NCBI GenBank assembly: GCA_030373325.1
Contig: JAUCZB010000006.1
Coordinates: 84,797 to 148,796, forward strand
Origin: Cyanobium sp. CZS25K
Lineage (GTDB): Bacteria > Cyanobacteriota > Cyanobacteriia > PCC-6307 > Cyanobiaceae
Direction: 5' to 3'
Length of the DNA: 64,000 nt
The translations under genes and the position numbers were made by a program. The notes under the pieces were generated by a model. It saw only the letters and a list, made by a program, of their open reading frames with translations, was not told the DNA's origin and did not search any database. Below are positions 16,129 to 23,841 of this stretch, piece by piece; the first letter of the stretch is position 1; each line of letters begins with the position of its first letter.

Positions 16129-16676
16129 CAGTCGTCGCTCTCCCGATCGTCGAGCTCCGCCTCGATACGGGGCTGGACCCGCTCGAACTCCTCCCCCTCC
16201 ACCATCACCGCCTCGGCCCCGTCCATGCGGGCCACCACGAAGAAGGGATCCAGGGGAATGTAGAGGCCGTACTCCTCATCGCCGGCCATGAAGCTCACCA
16301 GCAGTTCATAGGTCTCGCTGTCATCATCGGCCTCCTCGTCCTCGAGCTCATCGGGGTCCGGCTCCTCGAGTTCACCGCTGACGGTGAGGGTGACGGCCGA
16401 ACGCACCAGGGTGAGGTCGTGCTCCTGCAGCACCACATCGGCCACCGAAAGGACCGGCTCGGTGGCATCGAGGGTCTCGATCAGTTCGGGGTCGTCGTCC
16501 TCCGTCAACCGGAACAGGCAGACCGGGGTGTCCACCGGCGTCAGCAGGGCGTAGTCGTGCCCATCGAGGGGGATCAGCTGCTCCAGGAAACAGAGAAGCT
16601 GGCGGCCGCTGCCGTCCCTGACCTGCACGGTGGGCACATCGCCGGAACCCGTCATCGCAGGGGGGTCGGAGGCCAT
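16128..16676 (-). CDS. DUF3727-domain protein
   Basis: 182 residues from ATG 16676. Two related beta-rich halves: VQVRDGSGRQLLCFLEQLIP with YALLTPVDTPVCLFRL, then a strongly acidic linker (EEPDPDELEDEEADDDSE), then YELLVSFMAGDEEYGLYIPL and DPFFVVARMDG. This is the cyanobacterial/plastid DUF3727 layout with a DUF1292-like start. Function unknown; soluble. Its stop overlaps the yqeG start and it follows ruvX by 19 bases. In-frame sequence upstream of 16676 belongs to ruvX in another frame. Confidence 0.85.
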   Translation of the reverse strand: MASDPPAMTGSGDVPTVQVRDGSGRQLLCFLEQLIPLDGHDYALLTPVDTPVCLFRLTEDDDPELIETLDATEPVLSVADVVLQEHDLTLVRSAVTLTVSGELEEPDPDELEDEEADDDSETYELLVSFMAGDEEYGLYIPLDPFFVVARMDGAEAVMVEGEEFERVQPRIEAELDDRESDD

Positions 16677-16695
16677 GGGAGAGGAGCAGGTGTCC

Positions 16696-17214
16696 TCAGA
16701 ATGAAGCAGCGTTGGCCCGAGTGCCCACGGCGAGGGCCGCCGGCATGACCGGATCGGCAGGGATCGCCGGGCTGGCCAGCGGTTCAGGGCCCTGCCGCAG
16801 CCATTGCTCCAGCAGCAGCGCCGCCGCCGCACTGTCGAGACGGCCGCTGCGATCGCCATGCAGGCCGAAGCGTTCGCCGGCCTCCCAGCTGCTGGCGTGC
16901 TCGTCCACCCAGGCCAGGGGCAGGGGCTGGCCGAGGGCCTGCAGGGCCCTGGCGAGACGGAGGCCATAGCGGCGGCAGTGAATCCCCTGGGCGGTGGGCC
17001 GCTGGCCGGCATCAAGGGGCACCCCCACCACCAGCGCTTCCACCCGCCGCTGGCGCACCAGGGCCAGCAGCTGGCTCAGGTCAGCCTGAAAGTCGCCACG
17101 GGCCAGGGCCGGCAGCGGGGACACGGTGCAGCCGAGGGGATCGCAGCCGGCCAGGCCGATGCGGCGCCGACCCACATCGAGGGCGAGCACCGACCGCGGC
17201 CGTGGAGGTGCCAT
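16696..17214 (-). CDS. ruvX: Putative pre-16S rRNA nuclease / Holliday-junction resolvase-like RuvX (YqgF)
   Basis: 172 residues with the RNase-H-like YqgF fold: VLALDVGRRRIGLAGCD (first catalytic Asp), VEALVVGVPLDAGQRPTAQG (GxP motif) and LPLAWVDEHASSWEAGERF (WxDE motif). The last Asp lies in GRLDSAAAALLLEQWL. The family processes the 5' end of 16S rRNA in E. coli. The C-terminal 25 residues (ASPAIPADPVMPAALAVG) are a low-complexity tail. The start codon abuts the stop of the upstream GNAT-like gene. Confidence 0.92.
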   Translation of the reverse strand: MAPPRPRSVLALDVGRRRIGLAGCDPLGCTVSPLPALARGDFQADLSQLLALVRQRRVEALVVGVPLDAGQRPTAQGIHCRRYGLRLARALQALGQPLPLAWVDEHASSWEAGERFGLHGDRSGRLDSAAAALLLEQWLRQGPEPLASPAIPADPVMPAALAVGTRANAASF

Positions 17215-18369
17215 TCAGCTCGGCAGCGGGGCCGTGGGCAGACTGCCGAGGGGACCGCTGGGGGTGGGCATGGGCCGACGCCGTGGCTGCAGCTGCTCCA
17301 GCACCGCTTCGATGCGGCGCGCCGCCCGCTGGGCCGGCTGGCCCTCCTGGCGCCGCCAGACGCTACGGGCCATCAGCACCTCCTCGCCGTGGGCTTCGGC
17401 TCCCAGGGCCTGCAACCACCCCTGCCGGTCGCCGTCGCTCACCTCACAGCGCAACCAGAGGCTGCTGCCCCGTTTGGCGATCCGATGCAAAAGCGACTCG
17501 GCCGCCGGACCGAGCAGATGCCCCCAACCCGGATGGATGCTCAGCTCCACCGCCTGGCCGCCGCCGGGGTGCTCATCGAGCCAGCGCACACCGGCCACCG
17601 CCTCATTGCGCACGGCATCGACCAGCATCCAGCCCTGGCTGCGGCTCTGGTCGAGCAGATCTTCGATGCGGCGATCCTGCAGCTGCCGCAGATGGGCCGG
17701 ACAGGTGGCCTGCTCCAGGTGCCACAGCAACGCGGCGCTGCGGCGGTTGAGCTGACGCAGCTGAAGATCGGCGGGCGGGAGGGGGGCGGGGCGATCCGCC
17801 GCTGGCTGCCAGCGCCACAACCGATCGGTGCGCTGGGGCTGAAAGCCCTGCTCCCGCAGGGTGGCCAGCCGGGGGGTGTCGAGGCTGGAGGCGGTGGCGA
17901 TCCAGCTGGCGGCCCCCTTGACCCTGCCGATGGCCTGGCGCAGAAGATCCCCGGCCAGGGCCGCCCTGCCGGGGGCCAGGGAGTCTGGGGAGGACCCTTC
18001 CGTGGCGGCCAGCGCCAGGCGCAGATGCTGCACCTGCCAGCAGCTGCCGCTGCGGTTGAGCCGGCGGGTGACGATCAGCCCCAGGGCCTGCTGGCGCGTG
18101 AGCCCCTGGCGCTGCAGGGCCACCAGCACCTGGGCCGCCAGGGGCCGGCGCCTGACCACCGCCGTCAGCAGCTTCTCCGGCAGGGCCAGCAACAGCGAAC
18201 GCTGCAGCAGCGGCTGCAGGGGAAGGAAGGCCGGGTCGTCAAGCAGGGGCAGGTGCCAGCCCTGGAGCGGCTGCACCGTCCAGCTGGGGGAGGTTCTGCC
18301 CTGGGCAGGCACTGGCACGGCAGGCACTGGCACGGCAGACGACGGTGGGGGAAGGGAAGCGGAACGCAA
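17215..18369 (-). CDS. GNAT-like conserved protein of cyanobacteria
   Basis: 384 residues. The first 30 are Pro/Val-rich and low complexity, so a later start is possible. Two weakly similar halves suggest a double GNAT fold: first SWTVQPLQGWHLPLLDDPAF to LREQGFQPQRTDRLW, second LRQLNRRSAALLWHLEQATC through QGWMLVDAVRNEAVAGVRWL to WLQALGAEAHGEEVLMARS. No substrate can be named. It shares orientation and abutting ends with ruvX. The GNAT call is by overall pattern, not by a clear acetyl-CoA motif. Confidence 0.7.
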   Translation of the reverse strand: MRSASLPPPSSAVPVPAVPVPAQGRTSPSWTVQPLQGWHLPLLDDPAFLPLQPLLQRSLLLALPEKLLTAVVRRRPLAAQVLVALQRQGLTRQQALGLIVTRRLNRSGSCWQVQHLRLALAATEGSSPDSLAPGRAALAGDLLRQAIGRVKGAASWIATASSLDTPRLATLREQGFQPQRTDRLWRWQPAADRPAPLPPADLQLRQLNRRSAALLWHLEQATCPAHLRQLQDRRIEDLLDQSRSQGWMLVDAVRNEAVAGVRWLDEHPGGGQAVELSIHPGWGHLLGPAAESLLHRIAKRGSSLWLRCEVSDGDRQGWLQALGAEAHGEEVLMARSVWRRQEGQPAQRAARRIEAVLEQLQPRRRPMPTPSGPLGSLPTAPLPS

Positions 18370-18404
18370 ACGGCGCCACAGGCAGCGGCGACGTTGAAGC
18401 GATT

Positions 18405-19583
18405 CTACGTGGGACGCACCAGGACAAGAGGCGTGCGTTCGTTGGCATTGCCGGCGGGATTGGGGCGCAGGGCCCGCATCAGCAGCCCCTCATCGGTGCC
18501 GCCGCTGGCGGCCAGCACCTTCACCCGTCCGAGATCGTTCACGTCCACCACCGCCACCGCCACGCCAAGAGCCGCGGCCATCCGCTCACACCAGGCCTCC
18601 GGTTGGTCCGGGCCCAGCACGATCGTCTGGTCGTAGGGGGGCGTGGTGCCGGTGATGTCATCGATCAGGCGGGCCTGCTCCCCCGCCAGGCGATAGAACC
18701 AGCCCTTGCTGCCCACCAGCTTCAGGGCGGTGCCCACCAGCCAGGCACCGAGCACCCTGGCGGGCCCGGACACATCGATCAGGGTCTGGAGGCCGCAGGC
18801 GGTGGCCAGGGAGCTGGTGGGGTGGAACACCCGGCACAGCAGGCGGGCCAGGAAGGAGGGCTCCACCGTGGAGGGGTGGTGATAGCGCCCCTGGATCACC
18901 GCCAGGGGGGTCTCGCCGATCGTGAGCACGTCACCGGGCTGGAGCAGCCCGTCGGTGTAACGCCTGAGCACCTCGAGCGGATCGTCGAGCACCCCCAGCA
19001 GATGGGTGCGCACCGGCAGCACCCGGCAGCCCTCCCCGTCACGCCAGGAGGGGGCCGCCGGATCGCCGGGTTCCGGCTTCTGCAGCGGCAACAGGATCCC
19101 CTGGCGCCGCTGCAGCCGCCCGAAAGGTCCGTAGTTCACCCACTGAATGTCCATCCAGAGGGTGTCGAGCACACTCTCCAGATCCAGCCCCGAAGGTCCG
19201 AACAGGTTGAGGCGGATGTGGGCGGCGGTGGTCTTGCGGCCCTTGACGATGTAGGCGGCCCAGTAGCCGTCGGGGCGGGCCTCCTCGTCAGGATGCCGGG
19301 GCGTGATGCACAGCTCGTGGCGCACCTGGGTGACATCGCTGCGGCCCAGCAAGGTGGGCACCACCGTGATCTCCGGCACCATCACCTCCATGCGCGGGTG
19401 GGGGTTGCGGATGCGGACCTCCCCGGTGATCTCCAGGCCCTGGGCCCGGCGTCGCACCTGGAAGGCGCCGGGCAGCAGCTGCAGGGGCGAGGCCGGCCGG
19501 AGGCGATGGCGCAGTTCGAGCACCACAAGCCCCAGACCGAGCAGCAGCAGCAGAACCAGCAGAAGGGAAACGGGGAACGGCAA
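18405..19583 (-). CDS. Membrane-anchored F420-0:gamma-glutamyl ligase-like protein
   Basis: One N-terminal membrane segment (PVSLLLVLLLLLGLGLVVLEL) is followed by a soluble domain. The first part is beta-rich (ITGEVRIRNPHPRMEVMVPE). The second recalls the F420-0:glutamyl ligase CofE fold: VLPVRTHLLGVLDDPLEVLR, LQPGDVLTIGETPLAVIQGR and GAWLVGTALKLVGSKGWFYR. CofE adds glutamate to F420-0, but no other F420 gene is visible and cyanobacterial members are uncharacterised. Start is uncertain: TTG 19583 sits just before the membrane segment, whereas ATG 19670 would overlap the phoH start on the other strand by two bases. Confidence 0.75.
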   Translation of the reverse strand: MPFPVSLLLVLLLLLGLGLVVLELRHRLRPASPLQLLPGAFQVRRRAQGLEITGEVRIRNPHPRMEVMVPEITVVPTLLGRSDVTQVRHELCITPRHPDEEARPDGYWAAYIVKGRKTTAAHIRLNLFGPSGLDLESVLDTLWMDIQWVNYGPFGRLQRRQGILLPLQKPEPGDPAAPSWRDGEGCRVLPVRTHLLGVLDDPLEVLRRYTDGLLQPGDVLTIGETPLAVIQGRYHHPSTVEPSFLARLLCRVFHPTSSLATACGLQTLIDVSGPARVLGAWLVGTALKLVGSKGWFYRLAGEQARLIDDITGTTPPYDQTIVLGPDQPEAWCERMAAALGVAVAVVDVNDLGRVKVLAASGGTDEGLLMRALRPNPAGNANERTPLVLVRPT

Positions 19584-19668
19584 GCCGATACGTCGAGGAA
19601 TGTCCGGCCGGAGCGTAGAGGCAGACGCGGACCTAGTTTCGGCCCCATGGAACCGGCAGGTCACTGGC

Positions 19669-21048
19669 ATGCGCAAGACCTTCGTGCTCGACACCAATGT
19701 GTTGCTGCATGACCCCCAGGCCCTGAACCGGTTCGAGGACAACCAGGTGGTGATCCCGATCGAGGTGGTCGAGGAGATCGACCGCTTCAAGCGGGACCCC
19801 TCCGAGAAGGGCCGCAACGCCCGCCAGGTGTCACGCCTGCTCGACCAGCTGCGCCAGAAGGGCAACCTGGCCGAAGGGGTGCCCATCGACGCCATCAGCG
19901 GCGGCACCCTGAAGGTGGTGTTCTGCCGCAGCGAAACCCTGCGCCAGCTCCCCCCTGAGCTGAAGGCGGGCAACGGCGACAACAACATCCTGGCCGTGGC
20001 CCTGGAGCAAAGGCTGCAGGGGGTGGTGGGCAGTCAGCCGCCGGTGGTGCTCGTCACCAAGGACACCAACCTGCGCATCAAGGCCGATGCGGTGGGCCTG
20101 ATCGCCCAGGACTACACCACTGACAAGGTGGACATGGCGGACCTCTACCCGGGCATCTGCGAGCGCTGGCTGAGCGCCGAGCAGATGGATCAGGTGAAGG
20201 TTGGCGAGGGTCTGCCGGCGGAGTCCCTCCCCGAGCAGCCGGAGCCTGTGTTGCCGCTGCAGGCGAACGAGGGGGTGACCCTGGTCGACCTGGCCCAGCC
20301 GGCCCACACCCTGCTGGCCCGCTACAACGGCCGCACGGCCACCCTGCAGCCGCTGCAGAGGACGCCCAAGGCCAAGATGGGTCGCATCCAGCCCCGCAAC
20401 CGGGAGCAGACCTTCGCCCTCGACCTGCTGCTCGATCCGGCGGTGGCCCTGGTGACCCTGGTGGGCAAGGCCGGCACCGGCAAGACCCTGCTCGCCCTGG
20501 CGGCGGGCCTGCACCAGGTGGCGGATGAGCATCTCTACGAACGCCTGCTGGTGACCCGTCCGGTGATCTCCCTGGGCAAGGAGATGGGCTTCCTGCCCGG
20601 AGATCTCGAGGAGAAGATGGCCCCCTGGATGCAACCCATCGTTGACAACCTCGACTTTCTCCTGGGGGGCGAGGAGGCCCAGCCTGTGCGGGGTGGGCAT
20701 CGTCCCCCGCGCAGCAACTGGAGCGATCTCAAGGGCATGGGTCTGCTGGAGGTGGAGGCGATCAGCTACATCCGGGGCCGCTCGATTCCCCGCCAGTTCA
20801 TGGTGGTGGACGAAGCCCAGAACCTCACCCCCCATGAGGTCAAGACGATCGTCACCCGGGTGGGCGAAGGCACCAAGATCGTGCTCACCGGAGACCCCTA
20901 TCAGATCGACAATCCCTACGTGGATGCCGAGAGCAATGGCCTCACCTGGCTGGTGGAGCGTTTCAAGGGCCAGGTGCTCTCCGGCCACATCACCCTGATG
21001 CGGGGCGAACGCTCCGAACTGGCGGAACTGGCGGCCAACCTGCTCTGA
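19669..21048 (+). CDS. PIN-PhoH fusion ATPase (YlaK/PhoH2-like)
   Basis: 459 residues. An N-terminal PIN ribonuclease domain (1-150) begins MRKTFVLDTNVLLHDP and carries the acidic residues in VVEEIDRFK, GDNNILAVAL and LVTKDTNLRIKA. The C-terminal PhoH ATPase (240-455) has Walker A LVGKAGTGKTLLALA, Walker B FMVVDEAQNLTPHEVK and the sensor stretch IVLTGDPYQIDNPY. PIN-PhoH proteins are RNA helicase/ribonucleases in RNA turnover. Cytoplasmic, single gene; its promoter would lie in the 5' part of the divergent F420-ligase-like gene. Confidence 0.93.
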   Translation: MRKTFVLDTNVLLHDPQALNRFEDNQVVIPIEVVEEIDRFKRDPSEKGRNARQVSRLLDQLRQKGNLAEGVPIDAISGGTLKVVFCRSETLRQLPPELKAGNGDNNILAVALEQRLQGVVGSQPPVVLVTKDTNLRIKADAVGLIAQDYTTDKVDMADLYPGICERWLSAEQMDQVKVGEGLPAESLPEQPEPVLPLQANEGVTLVDLAQPAHTLLARYNGRTATLQPLQRTPKAKMGRIQPRNREQTFALDLLLDPAVALVTLVGKAGTGKTLLALAAGLHQVADEHLYERLLVTRPVISLGKEMGFLPGDLEEKMAPWMQPIVDNLDFLLGGEEAQPVRGGHRPPRSNWSDLKGMGLLEVEAISYIRGRSIPRQFMVVDEAQNLTPHEVKTIVTRVGEGTKIVLTGDPYQIDNPYVDAESNGLTWLVERFKGQVLSGHITLMRGERSELAELAANLL

Positions 21049-21053
21049 TCTCC

Positions 21054-21081
21054 TCCCGCAGGGCCCCCAGGGACTGCGGGA
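21054..21081. terminator. Hairpin between convergent phoH and pilin-like genes
   Basis: TCCCGCAG at 21054-21061 and CTGCGGGA at 21074-21081 are perfect inverted copies with a 12-base loop. No T-run follows on either strand, so it is only a candidate bidirectional terminator. Confidence 0.4.
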
Positions 21082-21654
21082 TCAGGGCAGGAACTCGCAG
21101 AGCATGGAGCCATCGGCCTCCACTGTGATTCTGGCCTGACGGTGGTTCACCGTCGCCGGTTGCCCCAGGCAAAGCACGCCCGATGCATCGCCAGACCAGG
21201 GCCGACTGCTGATCAAACTGGCAGAGGTGTTGTCGCAGTTGAGGCTTCCACCGGAGGGCGGCTCCAACACAGTCGATAACCCAGACTTGTGAGCCACGGA
21301 GCACTGTTCGGCAAAGGACACCGTTTCCAGAATGCTGGTGGAGGCCTCAGCCAAGACAAGGGTGCGGCGGTACTGGGGGAACACAATGGCGCTGAGAATA
21401 CTGATCACACTCACCACAATCATGAGTTCGAGCAGCGTGAAACCAGGCCTTCCGAGTGGGCGCAGGGACCTGCTTCTCCGGTGCGTCCCCCACGGCACCA
21501 GACACCGCAAACGGACCGGCTGGCTGTCTCGAGCCGTCTGATCGCTGGTGCCCAAGGGTTGGAGGTGGTACATCTCAGGCCTGCCGCATGCCAGGCCCGG
21601 CAGCGACGAGAGCAGCTTCCTGTAGACAACCGATCCCTTCAAAGACGAACGCAT
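21082..21654 (-). CDS. Type IV pilin-like / pseudopilin protein
   Basis: Contains the class III prepilin signal: RPLGRPG followed by FTLLELMIVVSVISILSAIV, with cleavage expected after Gly and the conserved Glu at mature position 5. The mature protein is about 121 residues, small for a major pilin, with four Cys (AEQCSVAH, SLNCDNTS, VLCLGQP, SMLCEFL) that could make two disulfides. From ATG 21654 (GAGG four bases upstream) the leader would be about 70 residues, very long; ATG 21573 or GTG 21498 would give shorter leaders. No other pilus gene is in the window, so it may be a minor pilin. Confidence 0.8.
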   Translation of the reverse strand: MRSSLKGSVVYRKLLSSLPGLACGRPEMYHLQPLGTSDQTARDSQPVRLRCLVPWGTHRRSRSLRPLGRPGFTLLELMIVVSVISILSAIVFPQYRRTLVLAEASTSILETVSFAEQCSVAHKSGLSTVLEPPSGGSLNCDNTSASLISSRPWSGDASGVLCLGQPATVNHRQARITVEADGSMLCEFLP

Positions 21655-21852
21655 AGGGCCTCAACAACAGGCTACTGGCGGAGCCGATCGGGAGATTCAG
21701 AGGCGACAACAGGGGCGTGATCAAGTCCGTAAGATATCCTCGGTAACCTGAACACCTTCGGCAAGCCCTGAAAGGTACTTTTTCAGGTGAATCGCTTCAG
21801 GTTTTCCTGCGGAGTTTACGGTCGATCCAGGGGAAATCAAGGTTTGGAATGC

Positions 21853-23232
21853 TCAGACCATCTGCTCGGGCCTCACCAGGCGGTCGAAGTCTTCCCCACT
21901 GATCTCCCCCAACACAAGGGCCGCCTCCCGCAGGCTGAGCCGCTGCTGGTGGGCGTGGCGGGCGATGGCGCAGGCCTTGTCGTAGCCGATGGCCGGCGTC
22001 AGGGCCGTCACCAGCATCAGGCTGCGGTCGCGCTGGGCTTCGATGTGCGCCACATCCGCCCGCAGTCCGTCGATGCAGAGCTCCCGGAACGTGCCGCAAC
22101 TCCCCGCCAGCAGATCGATGCTCTCCAGAAGGTTGTGGGCGATCAACGGTTTGAACACATTCAGCTCGAAGTTTCCCTGGCTCGCGGCCATCTGAACCGC
22201 GGTGTTGTTGCCCATCACCTGCACGGCCACCATGGTGAGGCTCTCGCACTGGGTCGGATTCACCTTGCCGGGCATGATGCTGGAGCCCGGTTCGTTCTCC
22301 GGCAGCACGAGTTCGCCGAGACCGCAGCGGGGTCCACTCGCCAGCCAGCGGATGTCGTTGGCGATCTTCATCAGGCTGCCCGCCAGCACCGTCAGGGCCC
22401 CATGGGCCGCCGCCAGTCCCTCCTGGCCCGCGAGGGCCTGGAACTTGTTGGGGGCACTGGTGAACGGCAGGCCGATGCGTTCCGTCAGCCGGGCCGCCAC
22501 CGCCTCGCCGAAGCCCACCGGGGCATTCAGCCCGGTGCCCACCGCCGTGCCACCGATGGCCAGCTGCAGCACCTGGGGCAGGGTGGAGCGCAGGTGAACC
22601 AGCCCCATCTCCAGCTGGGACCCGTAGCCCCCGAATTCCTGTCCCAGGCTGAGGGGGACCGCATCCTGCAGGTGGGTGCGCCCGATCTTGATCAGGCCGG
22701 CGTAGGCCTCCGCCTTGGCCCGCAGGGCGGTGATCAGCGCCTCCAGGCTGGGAATCAGCCGCTGGTGCAGCGCCATCGCCACGGCGATGTGCATGGCGGT
22801 GGGAAAGGTGTCGTTGCTCGACTGGCTCAGATTGACGTGGTCGTTCGGATGGACCGGCACCTTGCTGCCCAGGGCACCGCCGGTGGCGGCGATCGCCCGG
22901 TTGGCGATCACCTCGTTCACGTTCATGTTGGTCTGGGTGCCCGATCCGGTCTGCCAGACCCGCAGCGGGAACTCCCGATCCAGGCGGCCCTGGCTCACCT
23001 CCTCGGCGGCCGCCACGATCAGGCCCGCCAGCGGCGCCGGCAGCAGGCCCCGGGCGGCATTCACCTCGGCGCAGGCCGCCTTCAGCTGGCCGAAGGCATG
23101 CACCACCGTGATCGGCATCGGCGCGCCGAAGGGGAAATTGCGCAGCGATCGCTGCGTCTGGGCCCCCCAGTAATGCTCCGCCGGCACCTCCACCGGGCCG
23201 AGGCTGTCGGTTTCGGTGCGGGTGGCCGGCAT
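21853..23232 (-). CDS. fumC: Class II fumarate hydratase FumC
   Basis: Interconverts fumarate and malate; oxygen-stable, iron-free form. 459 residues, the normal length. Seen: the N-terminal [56 protein letters not shown], the catalytic His in [20 protein letters not shown], and the signature loop [13 protein letters not shown]. Its ATG overlaps the stop of the PSI-factor gene as TGATG, so it is the last gene of a three-gene minus-strand set. Confidence 0.96.
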   Translation of the reverse strand: MPATRTETDSLGPVEVPAEHYWGAQTQRSLRNFPFGAPMPITVVHAFGQLKAACAEVNAARGLLPAPLAGLIVAAAEEVSQGRLDREFPLRVWQTGSGTQTNMNVNEVIANRAIAATGGALGSKVPVHPNDHVNLSQSSNDTFPTAMHIAVAMALHQRLIPSLEALITALRAKAEAYAGLIKIGRTHLQDAVPLSLGQEFGGYGSQLEMGLVHLRSTLPQVLQLAIGGTAVGTGLNAPVGFGEAVAARLTERIGLPFTSAPNKFQALAGQEGLAAAHGALTVLAGSLMKIANDIRWLASGPRCGLGELVLPENEPGSSIMPGKVNPTQCESLTMVAVQVMGNNTAVQMAASQGNFELNVFKPLIAHNLLESIDLLAGSCGTFRELCIDGLRADVAHIEAQRDRSLMLVTALTPAIGYDKACAIARHAHQQRLSLREAALVLGEISGEDFDRLVRPEQMV

Positions 23233-23819
23233 CAGCGGGACGCCACCACTTCGCTGTTGAGTTCGTTGAAGCTCAAGGTGGCACTGTTGCCCGAGCCTGG
23301 CGCCATGGGAATGCCGGTGGCGGCGCTCACGGCGGTGTTGATGGCATCAACGTTCACCTGACCATGGCGATCGAAGACCACCCGGCCGTCGCTGTCGATC
23401 ACCACGACCTGGGGGATCAGGCCATCCCAGTAATGGGCGGGATCGCTGACGCCGCCATCGGGCCGGTTCTGAAGCGGATCGGTGACCAGGGGGATCAGGT
23501 CGATGGCATTGCCCCAGATCCGCTGCAGCTCCGACACCACCGGCGAGAACTGCTTGCTGACGCGGCTGTCGTCGAGGTAGTAGACGAGCACCGCCACCCG
23601 ATGCGCTTCGAGGGACTGGGCCAGGCTGCTGCGGGGCGGCACCAGGGAGCCGTTGCCGGCGTAGAGGGCGAAAATGTTGCCGTCGTAGCGATCGTTCTCC
23701 AGGCTGGCCGCGGCGGGGCCAGGCACCAGACCCAGCGCCACGATCAGGATCAGGGCCCAGAGGCCAAAGAAGGGCCGGGTCAGCGAACGGGGCAAGGGCG
23801 AGCGGGCGTCTGTGCTCAT
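23232..23819 (-). CDS. Thylakoid thioredoxin-fold protein (PSI accumulation factor, slr1796-like)
   Basis: 195 residues from ATG 23819. A hydrophobic segment ([18 protein letters not shown]) ending in Ala-Ala-Ala-Ser precedes the soluble domain, consistent with a lumenal or membrane-tethered protein. The domain has a thioredoxin-like layout ([40 protein letters not shown]) but no CxxC: the redox position reads [25 protein letters not shown] is typical of the cyanobacterial family that includes Synechocystis slr1796, linked to photosystem I accumulation. Without cysteines it is a structural rather than redox member. Assignment to that family is from memory of its pattern. Confidence 0.75.
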   Translation of the reverse strand: MSTDARSPLPRSLTRPFFGLWALILIVALGLVPGPAAASLENDRYDGNIFALYAGNGSLVPPRSSLAQSLEAHRVAVLVYYLDDSRVSKQFSPVVSELQRIWGNAIDLIPLVTDPLQNRPDGGVSDPAHYWDGLIPQVVVIDSDGRVVFDRHGQVNVDAINTAVSAATGIPMAPGSGNSATLSFNELNSEVVASR

Positions 23820-23841
23820 TGTGCCGTGGTCAGCGACCGCC

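Noticed and set aside
16677..17015. N-terminal extension of the DUF3727 gene
   Set aside because: It runs through ruvX in another frame and has Arg/Pro/Ser-rich nonsense composition; ATG 16676 fits the family start.
21787..23361. Long plus-strand open frame opposite fumC
   Set aside because: Antisense shadow of fumC, low-complexity translation, no motif.
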